64,000 nucleotides of DNA, taken from NCBI RefSeq assembly GCF_048553275.1, contig NZ_JBLZMW010000002.1, positions 186,001 through 250,000 on the forward strand, in the 5' to 3' direction. This stretch comes from Pacificoceanicola sp048553275. GTDB lineage: Bacteria > Pseudomonadota > Alphaproteobacteria > Rhodobacterales > Rhodobacteraceae. The notes beneath the pieces were generated by a model. The model had not been told where the DNA came from. It was given only the letters and a program-made list of their open reading frames with translations, and did no database searches. The stretch's first letter is position 1; every line of letters begins with the position of its first letter. This document shows positions 34,263 to 41,171 of the stretch, piece after piece. A program made the position numbers and the translations under genes.

Positions 34263-34288
34263 AACGCGGCGGACCGCCTTCGCGTTCC
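34263..34288 (-). promoter_or_regulatory. EcfG-type (general stress) promoter of the GSP26-like gene
   Basis: On the minus strand GGAAC (34288-34284), exactly 17 bases, CGTT (34266-34263), a full match to the EcfG consensus. The predicted transcript start is near 34257, about 29 bases before the ATG. The downstream gene is of a known general-stress family, which raises confidence. Confidence 0.7.
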
Positions 34289-34292
34289 ACCC

Positions 34293-34338
34293 TTGACCCG
34301 CGATCGGATTTGCCTCTAGGATTTGAACAAGTGTTCAA
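34293..34338 (+). promoter_or_regulatory. Promoter and operator of the leucine-catabolic operon
   Basis: TTGACC (34293-34298), an 18-base spacer and TAGGAT (34317-34322) form a sigma-70-like promoter. Directly after it comes TTGAACAAGTGTTCAA (34323-34338), two perfect 7-bp inverted arms around AG, covering the expected transcript start. This is the placement of a repressor operator. The dyad resembles sites of TetR-type acyl-CoA-responsive repressors; the regulator is not in the window. Confidence 0.65.
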
Positions 34339-34362
34339 TAACCGAAGCGGGGAGGCTCGGGG

Positions 34363-35526
34363 ATGTTTCAGGCCAGCATGACATTCGATCTTGGCGAAGA
34401 CGTGAACGCGCTTCGCGAGATGGTGCACAAATGGGCGCAGGAGCGGGTTAAGCCCATTGCTGCAGAAGTGGATTCCTCAAACGCCTTCCCCAATGACCTC
34501 TGGCCGGAGATGGGGGAGCTTGGCCTGCTGGGCATCACCACGCCCGAAGAGTACGGCGGCGCGGGCATGAGCTATCTGGCGCATGTGGTTGCAGTCGAGG
34601 AAATCGCGCGGGCCAGCGCATCCGTCTCGCTGTCCTATGGGGCGCATTCGAACCTGTGCGTGAACCAGATCAAGCTCAATGGCAGTGAAGAGCAAAAGCG
34701 CAGGTATCTGCCCGGCCTGATCGACGGGACGCACATCGGCGCTTTGGCAATGAGCGAGCCGGGGGCGGGGTCGGACGTGGTGTCGATGAAGCTGCGCGCG
34801 GAGAAGCGCAACGACCGCTATGTCCTGAACGGCAACAAATACTGGATCACCAATGGCCCGGACGCCGATACGCTGGTGGTCTATGCCAAAACGGACCCGG
34901 ACGCCGGATCAAAGGGGATCACTGCGTTCATCGTCGAAAAAAGCATGAAGGGCTTCAGCACCTCGCCGCATTTCGACAAGCTGGGGATGCGCGGCAGCAA
35001 TACCGCCGAGCTGATTTTCGAGGACGTGGAAGTGCCGTTCGAGAATGTGCTGGGCGAGGAGGGCAAGGGCGTGCGCGTGCTGATGTCGGGGCTGGATTAC
35101 GAGCGCGTCGTGCTGGCCGGAATCGGGACGGGGATCATGGCCGCCTGCCTCGATGAGATCATGCCCTACATGGTCGAGCGCAAGCAGTTCGGTCAGTCGA
35201 TCGGGGATTTCCAGCTCATGCAGGGCAAGATCGCCGATATGTACACCAAGATGAACAGCGCCCGCGCCTATGTCTACGAGGTGGCAAAGGCCTGTGACCG
35301 GGGCGTCGTGACACGGCAGGACGCCGCCGCCTGTTGTCTTTATGCCAGCGAAGAGGCCATGGTTGTGGCGCATCAGGCGGTGCAGGCCATGGGCGGCGCG
35401 GGGTTCCTCTCCGACAGCCCGGTGAGCCGCATCTTCCGCGATGCCAAGCTGATGGAGATCGGGGCGGGCACGTCCGAGATCCGCCGGATGCTTGTCGGGC
35501 GCGAATTGATGGCTGCGATGAGGTAG
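34363..35526 (+). CDS. ivd: Isovaleryl-CoA dehydrogenase
   Basis: 387 residues, FAD acyl-CoA dehydrogenase. Oxidises isovaleryl-CoA to 3-methylcrotonyl-CoA in leucine breakdown, passing electrons to ETF. SMTFDLGEDVNALREMVHKW, ALAMSEPGAGSDVVSMKLRA, YWITNGPDADTLVVYAKT and GLDYERVVLAG (catalytic Glu position near 246, as in IVD rather than short-chain enzymes) support the assignment. First gene of an operon that contains mccB, mccA, hmgL and a methylglutaconyl-CoA-hydratase-type gene. Confidence 0.95.
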   Translation: MFQASMTFDLGEDVNALREMVHKWAQERVKPIAAEVDSSNAFPNDLWPEMGELGLLGITTPEEYGGAGMSYLAHVVAVEEIARASASVSLSYGAHSNLCVNQIKLNGSEEQKRRYLPGLIDGTHIGALAMSEPGAGSDVVSMKLRAEKRNDRYVLNGNKYWITNGPDADTLVVYAKTDPDAGSKGITAFIVEKSMKGFSTSPHFDKLGMRGSNTAELIFEDVEVPFENVLGEEGKGVRVLMSGLDYERVVLAGIGTGIMAACLDEIMPYMVERKQFGQSIGDFQLMQGKIADMYTKMNSARAYVYEVAKACDRGVVTRQDAAACCLYASEEAMVVAHQAVQAMGGAGFLSDSPVSRIFRDAKLMEIGAGTSEIRRMLVGRELMAAMR

Positions 35527-35529
35527 AAT

Positions 35530-35847
35530 GTGCCAAGGTGGCTGTGGTTTTTGCCGTTGGGATTGATCGTGCTGCTGGGGGCGTTGCAAGCGTTCCGGCT
35601 TGGGTGGATCGCCGCCAATATGACACAAACCGCTGCCATCGAAGCCTATGCCGCGCGCTTTGGCGTGAAGGAGGGCGCGGGGCTGACCGGATGGAACTGT
35701 GTCGGCACGCCGGGAGAGGACACTTGGCTTGTCGTGCGCTGCGGCGTGCCGGGGCGCGAGTGGAAGTACAGGGTCAACCGCTTTGGCGGGCTGACAGGAA
35801 TCGTCCCGCCAGGCGGTGGGCTTGAACGGGAGAGACCGGAAGCATGA
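35530..35847 (+). CDS. Hypothetical single-membrane-span protein
   Basis: 105 residues, GTG start 3 bases after ivd. A signal anchor (WLWFLPLGLIVLLGALQAF, about 4-22) precedes a periplasmic part of about 80 residues with two Cys (GWNCVGTPG and VVRCGVPG) that could form a disulfide. No family recognised. It overlaps the next gene by 4 bases. Confidence 0.7.
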   Translation: MPRWLWFLPLGLIVLLGALQAFRLGWIAANMTQTAAIEAYAARFGVKEGAGLTGWNCVGTPGEDTWLVVRCGVPGREWKYRVNRFGGLTGIVPPGGGLERERPEA

Positions 35848-36332
35848 AGATTGCACTCACAGTGGCGGCGCTGGGCCTTGCCGTGCCAGGGATCGCGGCA
35901 GCGCAGGATCTGCGGTTTTCCATGGCCTCGACACAGGAGTGCTTTGCCTCCGAAGGCACGTATGACGAATGCGTCGGCGCCTCGGCGCTGAGATGCATGG
36001 AAGAGAACGACGGCGGTTATTCAACCTATGGCATGGGCGCCTGTTACGAATACGAGCGCGCGGCCTGGGATGCGGAGCTCAACCGCATCTACCAGTTGGC
36101 CATGGAGCGGGCCAGGGAGATGGACGCGGAGAACGGCAGCTATGCTCCGTCGCAGGCCGAAGCTCTGCGCGCGATGCAGCGTGCCTGGATTCCGTTCCGC
36201 GACCGCAAATGCGACTACGAGCGCAGCCTCTGGGCGGGCGGAACCGGCGGTGGACCGGCGACGGTCTCCTGTTTGATGTATGAAACGGCCCGGCAGGTAC
36301 AGACGCTCAATTTGACGTTCCCGGAAGGCTGA
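35844..36332 (+). CDS. Secreted DUF1311/LprI-type protein
   Basis: 162 residues with a cleavable signal peptide (MKIALTVAALGLAVPGIAAA). The mature part has several Cys and the family pattern ECFASEGTYDECVG, YEYERAAWDAELNRIYQ, and AWIPFRDRKCDYE, as in DUF1311/lysozyme-inhibitor LprI proteins. Periplasmic. Its start overlaps the previous stop by 4 bases and its stop overlaps the next start by 1. No known role in leucine catabolism. Confidence 0.82.
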   Translation: MKIALTVAALGLAVPGIAAAQDLRFSMASTQECFASEGTYDECVGASALRCMEENDGGYSTYGMGACYEYERAAWDAELNRIYQLAMERAREMDAENGSYAPSQAEALRAMQRAWIPFRDRKCDYERSLWAGGTGGGPATVSCLMYETARQVQTLNLTFPEG

Positions 36333-37882
36333 TGCTGCCGCGCGGGGCATCATACGAAGCGCTTCGGGAGGGGTTTCGCTGGGATTTGCCCGAGCCGCTG
36401 AACCTTGCCACGCAGGTTTGCGACGGCTGGTTCAACGCCGAACCGGAAAGACTGGCGATCATCGACTTGAGCGAGGGCGCGCGGCGGGACTGGAGCTATG
36501 GGGCGCTGTGGGATCTGTCCCGGCGTGTGCAGCTGTCGCTGCGGGCGCTGGGCGTGCGGCGCGGCGATCGGGTGGGTGTGCTGCTGTCGCAATCGCCGCT
36601 CTGCGCGGCGGCGCATATTGCGGCCTGGCGCATGGGCGCGATCTCCGTGCCGCTGTTCAAACTGTTTCGCCACGATGCTCTGACCTCCCGCGTGGGAGAC
36701 AGCGGTGCACAGGTGGTGGTGACGGACGATGAGGGCGCGACGATGCTGGTCGGGCTGGATGTGGCGACGCTGACGCCAGGCGGGCTGAGCGATGACGTCG
36801 CGCCGGCCTGGATCGAAGTCACCGGCCCGGACGATCCTGCGGTGCTGATCTATACCAGCGGCACTACCGGCAGCCCCAAGGGCGCGCTGCACGGCCATCG
36901 CATCCTGACCGGCCATCTGCCGGGGGTGGAGATGAGCCATGACTTCCTCGGGCAGACGAGCGACGTGCTCTGGACCCCGGCGGACTGGGCGTGGATCGGC
37001 GGGCTGTTCGATGTCCTGATGCCGGGGCTCGCGCTGGGCGTGCCGGTGGTGGCGGCGCGGATGGCCCGGTTCGATGTCGAGAGCTGCCAACGGATCGTGC
37101 AGGCGGGCGAGGTGCGCAACGTCTTCTTCCCGCCGACCGCGCTGCGGATGCTCAAGGCCGAAGGGGCAAGGATCGACGGTCTGCGCAGTGTGGCTTCGGG
37201 CGGGGAGCCGCTGGGCGCGGAGATGCTGGCTTGGGGTCGGGAGGCTCTGGGCGTGGCGATCAATGAATTCTACGGCCAGACCGAATGCAACATGGTGGCC
37301 TCCTCCTGCGGTGCGCTGTTCGCCGCGAAACCCGGCTGCATCGGCAAGCCGGTGCCGGGCTTTGATCTGGCGGTGATCGACGACGATGGCAGGGAGACCG
37401 AAGGCGAGGGCGACATCGCGATCCGGCGCGGTGCGGCCTCGATGATGCTTGGGTACTGGAACAAGCCGGACGAGACGGCGATGAAGTTTCGCGGCGACTG
37501 GATGTTGACCGGGGACCGGGGCGTGATCGAGGACCGCTTTGTCCGGTTCGTCGGGCGCGAGGATGACGTGATCACCTCTTCAGGGTATCGCATTGGACCG
37601 GCCGAGATCGAAGACTGCCTGCTGACCCATCCCGGTGTGGCGACAGTTGGGGTCGTCGGCAAGCCGGACCCGCTGCGCACGGAGATCGTGAAAGCTTATG
37701 TGGTGCTGAAGGACGGCGCCGAGGTGCGCGCCGAGGATTTGCAGGCCTGGGTCAGGGAACGGCTTGCAAGCTACTCCTATCCAAGGGAAATCGCCTTTGT
37801 CGAGGCGCTGCCGATGACGGTGACGGGCAAGGTGATCCGCAAGGCGCTGAGGGCGCGCGCGGCGGCGGAGGGGACGGCGTGA
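36332..37882 (+). CDS. Acyl-CoA synthetase (AMP-forming)
   Basis: 516 residues, ANL superfamily. Activates a carboxylate to acyl-CoA through an acyl-AMP. The P-loop YTSGTTGSPKG is near 175-185, the adenine/ribose motifs NEFYGQTECN and GDWMLTGDRG follow, and the catalytic Lys is in PMTVTGKVIRKALR near the end. Most like short/medium-chain acetyl- or acyl-CoA synthetases. In this operon it could activate isovalerate or salvage acetoacetate, by analogy with similar leucine clusters. Confidence 0.9.
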   Translation: MLPRGASYEALREGFRWDLPEPLNLATQVCDGWFNAEPERLAIIDLSEGARRDWSYGALWDLSRRVQLSLRALGVRRGDRVGVLLSQSPLCAAAHIAAWRMGAISVPLFKLFRHDALTSRVGDSGAQVVVTDDEGATMLVGLDVATLTPGGLSDDVAPAWIEVTGPDDPAVLIYTSGTTGSPKGALHGHRILTGHLPGVEMSHDFLGQTSDVLWTPADWAWIGGLFDVLMPGLALGVPVVAARMARFDVESCQRIVQAGEVRNVFFPPTALRMLKAEGARIDGLRSVASGGEPLGAEMLAWGREALGVAINEFYGQTECNMVASSCGALFAAKPGCIGKPVPGFDLAVIDDDGRETEGEGDIAIRRGAASMMLGYWNKPDETAMKFRGDWMLTGDRGVIEDRFVRFVGREDDVITSSGYRIGPAEIEDCLLTHPGVATVGVVGKPDPLRTEIVKAYVVLKDGAEVRAEDLQAWVRERLASYSYPREIAFVEALPMTVTGKVIRKALRARAAAEGTA

Positions 37883-38475
37883 GCCTGTCGCGGGGCATCG
37901 TGGCGGCGGTGGTTCTGGCCACGGGGCTGCATGCGGATGAGCCGGAGCCGCAACCGCTGCCCAGCTTCAAGGCCTGCATGAACGAGGAAATCGCCCGCTA
38001 TGAGCGTGCGCTGCGCCGGGTGCGGGAGATGCCGGGCGTGCAGGATTTCGAGATCGGCGATACCGGTGGCACCGAATACTGTGGCTCGGTCGGCATCGTG
38101 CGCTGTGACCGGCGCGCGGACAGGCTGCCGTGCCAGCATGGCTTTGCCCGGGAACAAGACGCGATGAAGGCGCGGATCGTGGCGAGCCTGCCGAAGCCGG
38201 AGACCGTCGCGGGCAAGGCGGGGCAATGGTCCGATACGCTTTATCCGCTGGCGCTTGCGCTGGCGACCGGCACATCCGCCGGTCCCGATTGCGGCGGCGA
38301 TACTGAGGTCATGGCGGCGTGGTGCGACGCGCGGGAGGCCAACCGGCGGCTGGGCAATGCCGTGTTCGCTTGGCAATTGGCGCGGTTTCTGGACGCCACG
38401 CCGAGCGGGATCGATGCGGGCTGGGCCTCGCGGCCGCCGCCGACACGGCCGCGCGCCCGTCCGGACAAAGATTAG
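37879..38475 (+). CDS. Hypothetical exported protein
   Basis: 198 residues, GTG start overlapping the synthetase stop by 4 bases. An N-terminal hydrophobic stretch (GIVAAVVLATGLHA) suggests export. The mature region has Cys residues (FKACMNEE, TEYCGS, VRCDRRADRLPCQHG, PDCGGD, AWCDARE) consistent with disulfides, and ends in a Pro/Arg-rich tail. Not recognised as a family. It is the third exported accessory protein in the operon. Confidence 0.65.
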   Translation: MSLSRGIVAAVVLATGLHADEPEPQPLPSFKACMNEEIARYERALRRVREMPGVQDFEIGDTGGTEYCGSVGIVRCDRRADRLPCQHGFAREQDAMKARIVASLPKPETVAGKAGQWSDTLYPLALALATGTSAGPDCGGDTEVMAAWCDAREANRRLGNAVFAWQLARFLDATPSGIDAGWASRPPPTRPRARPDKD

Positions 38476-38516
38476 GAACGAGACGGGGCAAAGCCCCGGT
38501 GGGATGAGGAAAAGAC

Positions 38517-40118
38517 ATGAAACTGCAATCGCAGATCATTGCCGGATCGGAGAGCTTCAAGGCCAACCGGGCGGCGCATCTGGAGGCGCTGCGCGAGATC
38601 GAAGCGGCGGCAGAGGCGGCGGCACAGGGCGGCGGCGAGAAATCCCGCGCGCGTCACGTGGCGCGCGGCAAGATGCTGCCGCGCGAGCGGGTGGCCAACC
38701 TGCTGGACCCCGGCGCGCCGTTTCTGGAGATCGGAGCCACGGCGGCGCACGGCCTGTACGAAGGCGCGGCCCCGGCGGCGGGCGTGATTGCAGGCGTCGG
38801 CGTGGTCGAAGGACGGCAGGTCATGGTGGTCTGCAACGACGCCACGGTGAAGGGCGGCACCTACTACCCGATGAGCGTGAAAAAGCACCTGCGGGCGCAG
38901 GAGATCGCGGAGGAAAACCATCTGCCCTGCGTCTATCTGGTCGACAGCGGTGGGGCGAACCTGCCCAATCAGGATGAGGTCTTCCCGGACCGCGACCACT
39001 TTGGCCGCATCTTCTACAATCAGGCACGGATGAGCGCAAAAGGCATCGCGCAGATTGCCGTGGTCATGGGCTCCTGTACCGCTGGCGGCGCCTATGTGCC
39101 GGCAATGTCGGATGTGTCGATCATCGTGAAGGAGCAGGGCACGATTTTCCTTGCCGGTCCGCCCCTTGTGAAGGCGGCAACCGGGGAGGTGGTGACGGCG
39201 GAGGACCTCGGCGGCGGCGATGTGCACACGCGCCTGTCCGGGGTGGCGGATTACCTGGCAGAAGACGACGCTCACGCTCTGGCTCTGGCGCGGCGCGCCG
39301 TGTCGTCGCTCGGGGGTGCGGGGCATAGCCCCGCCCTACAGGCTGTCGAGCCACCGGCCTACGATCCGGACGAGATCCTGGGGGCGGTCCCGGCAGACCT
39401 GCGCACGCCCTACGATATCCGCGAGGTGATCGCGCGCACGGTGGACGGCTCGCGCTTTGACGAGTTCAAGGCGCGCTTTGGCGAGACGCTGGTCTGCGGC
39501 TTTGCCCATGTGGAGGGCATGCTCTGCGGCATCATTGCCAACAACGGGGTGCTGTTCAGCGAGGCTGCGCAGAAAGGCGCGCATTTCGTCGAACTCTGCT
39601 CGCAGCGGCGCATCCCGCTGGTTTTTCTGCAGAATATCACCGGATTCATGGTTGGCCGGAAATACGAAAATGAAGGCATCGCCCGGCACGGGGCCAAGAT
39701 GGTCACCGCCGTAGCCTCCACCAACGTGCCCAAGATCACGCTGCTTGTCGGCGGCTCTTTCGGGGCGGGAAACTATGGCATGGCGGGGCGGGCGTATCAG
39801 CCGCGCTTCCTGTGGACCTGGCCCAACAGCCGCATTTCCGTCATGGGCGGCGCGCAGGCGGCGGGGGTGCTTGCCACGGTCAAGCGCGACGCCATCGAAC
39901 GGGGCGGCGGGAGCTGGTCCGAGGAGGAGGAAGCCGCCTTCAAGCAGCCGACCATCGACATGTTCGAGCGCCAGTCGCATCCGCTCTATGCCTCTGCGCG
40001 GCTCTGGGATGATGGCTGCATCGACCCGCGCAAATCCCGTGCCGTGCTGGCGCTGAGCCTGCGCGCTGCCCTGAATGCCCCCATAGAGGAGACACGCTTT
40101 GGCGTGTTCCGGATGTGA
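38517..40118 (+). CDS. mccB: 3-methylcrotonyl-CoA carboxylase, carboxyltransferase (beta) subunit
   Basis: 533 residues. Transfers CO2 from biotin to 3-methylcrotonyl-CoA, giving 3-methylglutaconyl-CoA. RHVARGKMLPRERVANLLDP, GGTYYPMSVKKHLRAQEIAE, DSGGANLPNQDEVFPDRDHF and GRKYENEGIARHGAKM are characteristic of MCC beta rather than propionyl-CoA carboxylase. In the variable linker (residues about 266-275, AGHSPALQ) the DNA is a copy of the 27-bp palindromic repeat found at 14704. Frame and neighbouring motifs are preserved, so the enzyme should be functional. Confidence 0.94.
   Translation: MKLQSQIIAGSESFKANRAAHLEALREIEAAAEAAAQGGGEKSRARHVARGKMLPRERVANLLDPGAPFLEIGATAAHGLYEGAAPAAGVIAGVGVVEGRQVMVVCNDATVKGGTYYPMSVKKHLRAQEIAEENHLPCVYLVDSGGANLPNQDEVFPDRDHFGRIFYNQARMSAKGIAQIAVVMGSCTAGGAYVPAMSDVSIIVKEQGTIFLAGPPLVKAATGEVVTAEDLGGGDVHTRLSGVADYLAEDDAHALALARRAVSSLGGAGHSPALQAVEPPAYDPDEILGAVPADLRTPYDIREVIARTVDGSRFDEFKARFGETLVCGFAHVEGMLCGIIANNGVLFSEAAQKGAHFVELCSQRRIPLVFLQNITGFMVGRKYENEGIARHGAKMVTAVASTNVPKITLLVGGSFGAGNYGMAGRAYQPRFLWTWPNSRISVMGGAQAAGVLATVKRDAIERGGGSWSEEEEAAFKQPTIDMFERQSHPLYASARLWDDGCIDPRKSRAVLALSLRAALNAPIEETRFGVFRM
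39313..39339 (+). repeat. 27-bp palindromic repeat embedded in mccB
   Basis: Matches the reverse complement of 14704-14730 at 26 of 27 positions; core GCGGGGCATAGCCCCGC. Twenty-seven bases equal nine codons, so the reading frame is kept. It falls between the two halves of the carboxyltransferase, in a linker that varies among homologues. Confidence 0.8.
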
Positions 40119-40122
40119 TCAG

Positions 40123-40545
40123 ATGACACAGAAAAAGACGCTGCAACAGTTGGTTGACGAGAACCCGGAGGCCGAGACCTTTCGCTTTGGGGACAGCAGG
40201 GCACTTTGTGACGAGATCCTCGCGCTGGTCCGGTCCGGAAAGAAAACCGCCACGATAGAGGCGCTGCGGGCTTTTGAAAAAGAGGGCGATGCCATGCCGC
40301 AGGTGGGCCGCCGCGATATCGCGCTGACATGGGATGGCCTGCCCGCTGTGATGATCGAGACGGTGTCCGCCTGTGTCATGCGTTTCGATGAGATGACCGA
40401 GGAAAAGGTCGCTCTGCAGGGGGAGTTTCGCGATCTGTCGCACTGGCGCAAGACCTACCGCGCGTATTTCTCCCGCAATGGTGGGGTCAGCGATGACATG
40501 AAAATTGTGTTCGAGCAATTCCGTGTGGTGGAGGATTACGCATGA
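40123..40545 (+). CDS. ASCH-domain protein
   Basis: 140 residues. ETFRFGDSRALCDEILALVRSGKKTATIEAL resembles the N-terminal ASCH signature (GxKxxT motif as SGKKTAT), and a beta-barrel with AVMIETVSACVMRFDEMTEE follows. ASCH proteins are related to PUA-like RNA-binding domains, and some are N4-acetylcytidine amidohydrolases. The ATG at 40123 is 4 bases after the mccB stop. The TGA overlaps a 24-codon frame that follows. An unexpected neighbour in a catabolic operon. Confidence 0.75.
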   Translation: MTQKKTLQQLVDENPEAETFRFGDSRALCDEILALVRSGKKTATIEALRAFEKEGDAMPQVGRRDIALTWDGLPAVMIETVSACVMRFDEMTEEKVALQGEFRDLSHWRKTYRAYFSRNGGVSDDMKIVFEQFRVVEDYA

Positions 40546-40616
40546 ATAGTGCGGGCGATGGCGGTCAGTTCTTTGAGAGAATGTTTGGGTGCCAGGAGGG
40601 CGGAAGATGGCTTTAA
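40542..40616 (+). CDS. Possible 24-residue peptide or gene remnant
   Basis: ATG overlaps the ASCH stop as ATGA, and the frame ends at TAA 40614-40616. It begins MNSAGDGGQFFERMFG. No hydrophobic segment or known motif. It may be the remainder of a lost gene, or non-coding. Confidence 0.25.
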   Translation: MNSAGDGGQFFERMFGCQEGGRWL

Positions 40617-40672
40617 AAGAGATAGTGCTGCCATGTTTTGGTATGCTCTCGGAGGCCAAGAATGCCTTTTGA
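40607..40672 (+). CDS. Possible 21-residue peptide ahead of the macro gene
   Basis: ATG 40607 is preceded by AGGAGGG at ideal distance (6-7 bases), and the frame (MALKEIVLPCFGMLSEAKNA...) stops at 40672, overlapping the macro-domain start at 40662. A strong ribosome site and overlap suggest a translated leader or coupling peptide; there is no other evidence. Confidence 0.3.
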   Translation: MALKEIVLPCFGMLSEAKNAF

Positions 40673-41171
40673 AATCGTCAGAGCAGACATAACGAGCCTT
40701 GCTGTGGATGCCGTTGTAAACGCTGCGAATCGCTCATTGCTTGGTGGTGGCGGCGTTGATGGAGCGATACATCGCGTCGCAGGACCGGAGCTTCTGGAAG
40801 AGTGCCGAACTCTGGGCGGTTGTGAGCCGGGAGAGGCGAAACTGACCGGCGGCTACAATCTGCCAGCCCGATTTGTGATCCACACGGTTGGGCCAATCTG
40901 GCGCGGTGGCGAGATGGGAGAGGCCGGTGTTCTGGAGCGTTGCTACCAGAACTGTTTGTCCGCAGCGAAGGATGCAGGCTGCATCCGCGTCGCGTTTCCG
41001 GCGATCTCCACTGGAGCCTATGGGTTTCCCCATGAACTCGCGGCGGAAATCGCTGTGGCTTCGGTCGCGAATAGTGATCTCGACGTTCAACTTGTGTCCT
41101 TGGACGCCCGAACCGAACGACATTTGAAAAATGCGCAACGCAAGAGGCCGGAATGTTTGACACAATCCTGA
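40662..41171 (+). CDS. Macro-domain protein (O-acetyl-ADP-ribose deacetylase-like)
   Basis: 169 residues, a single macro domain. IVRADITSLAVDAVVNAANRSLLGGGGVDGAIHRVAG is the ADP-ribose-binding signature of the MacroD/YmdB group (Asn of AANRSL and the GGGGVDGAI loop), and FPAISTGAYGFP forms the distal phosphate loop. Such enzymes remove ADP-ribose from proteins or nucleic acids, or hydrolyse O-acetyl-ADP-ribose. GGAGG is 6 bases before ATG 40662. Its end overlaps mccA by 19 bases, so it is cotranslated with the carboxylase subunit. Confidence 0.9.
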   Translation: MPFEIVRADITSLAVDAVVNAANRSLLGGGGVDGAIHRVAGPELLEECRTLGGCEPGEAKLTGGYNLPARFVIHTVGPIWRGGEMGEAGVLERCYQNCLSAAKDAGCIRVAFPAISTGAYGFPHELAAEIAVASVANSDLDVQLVSLDARTERHLKNAQRKRPECLTQS

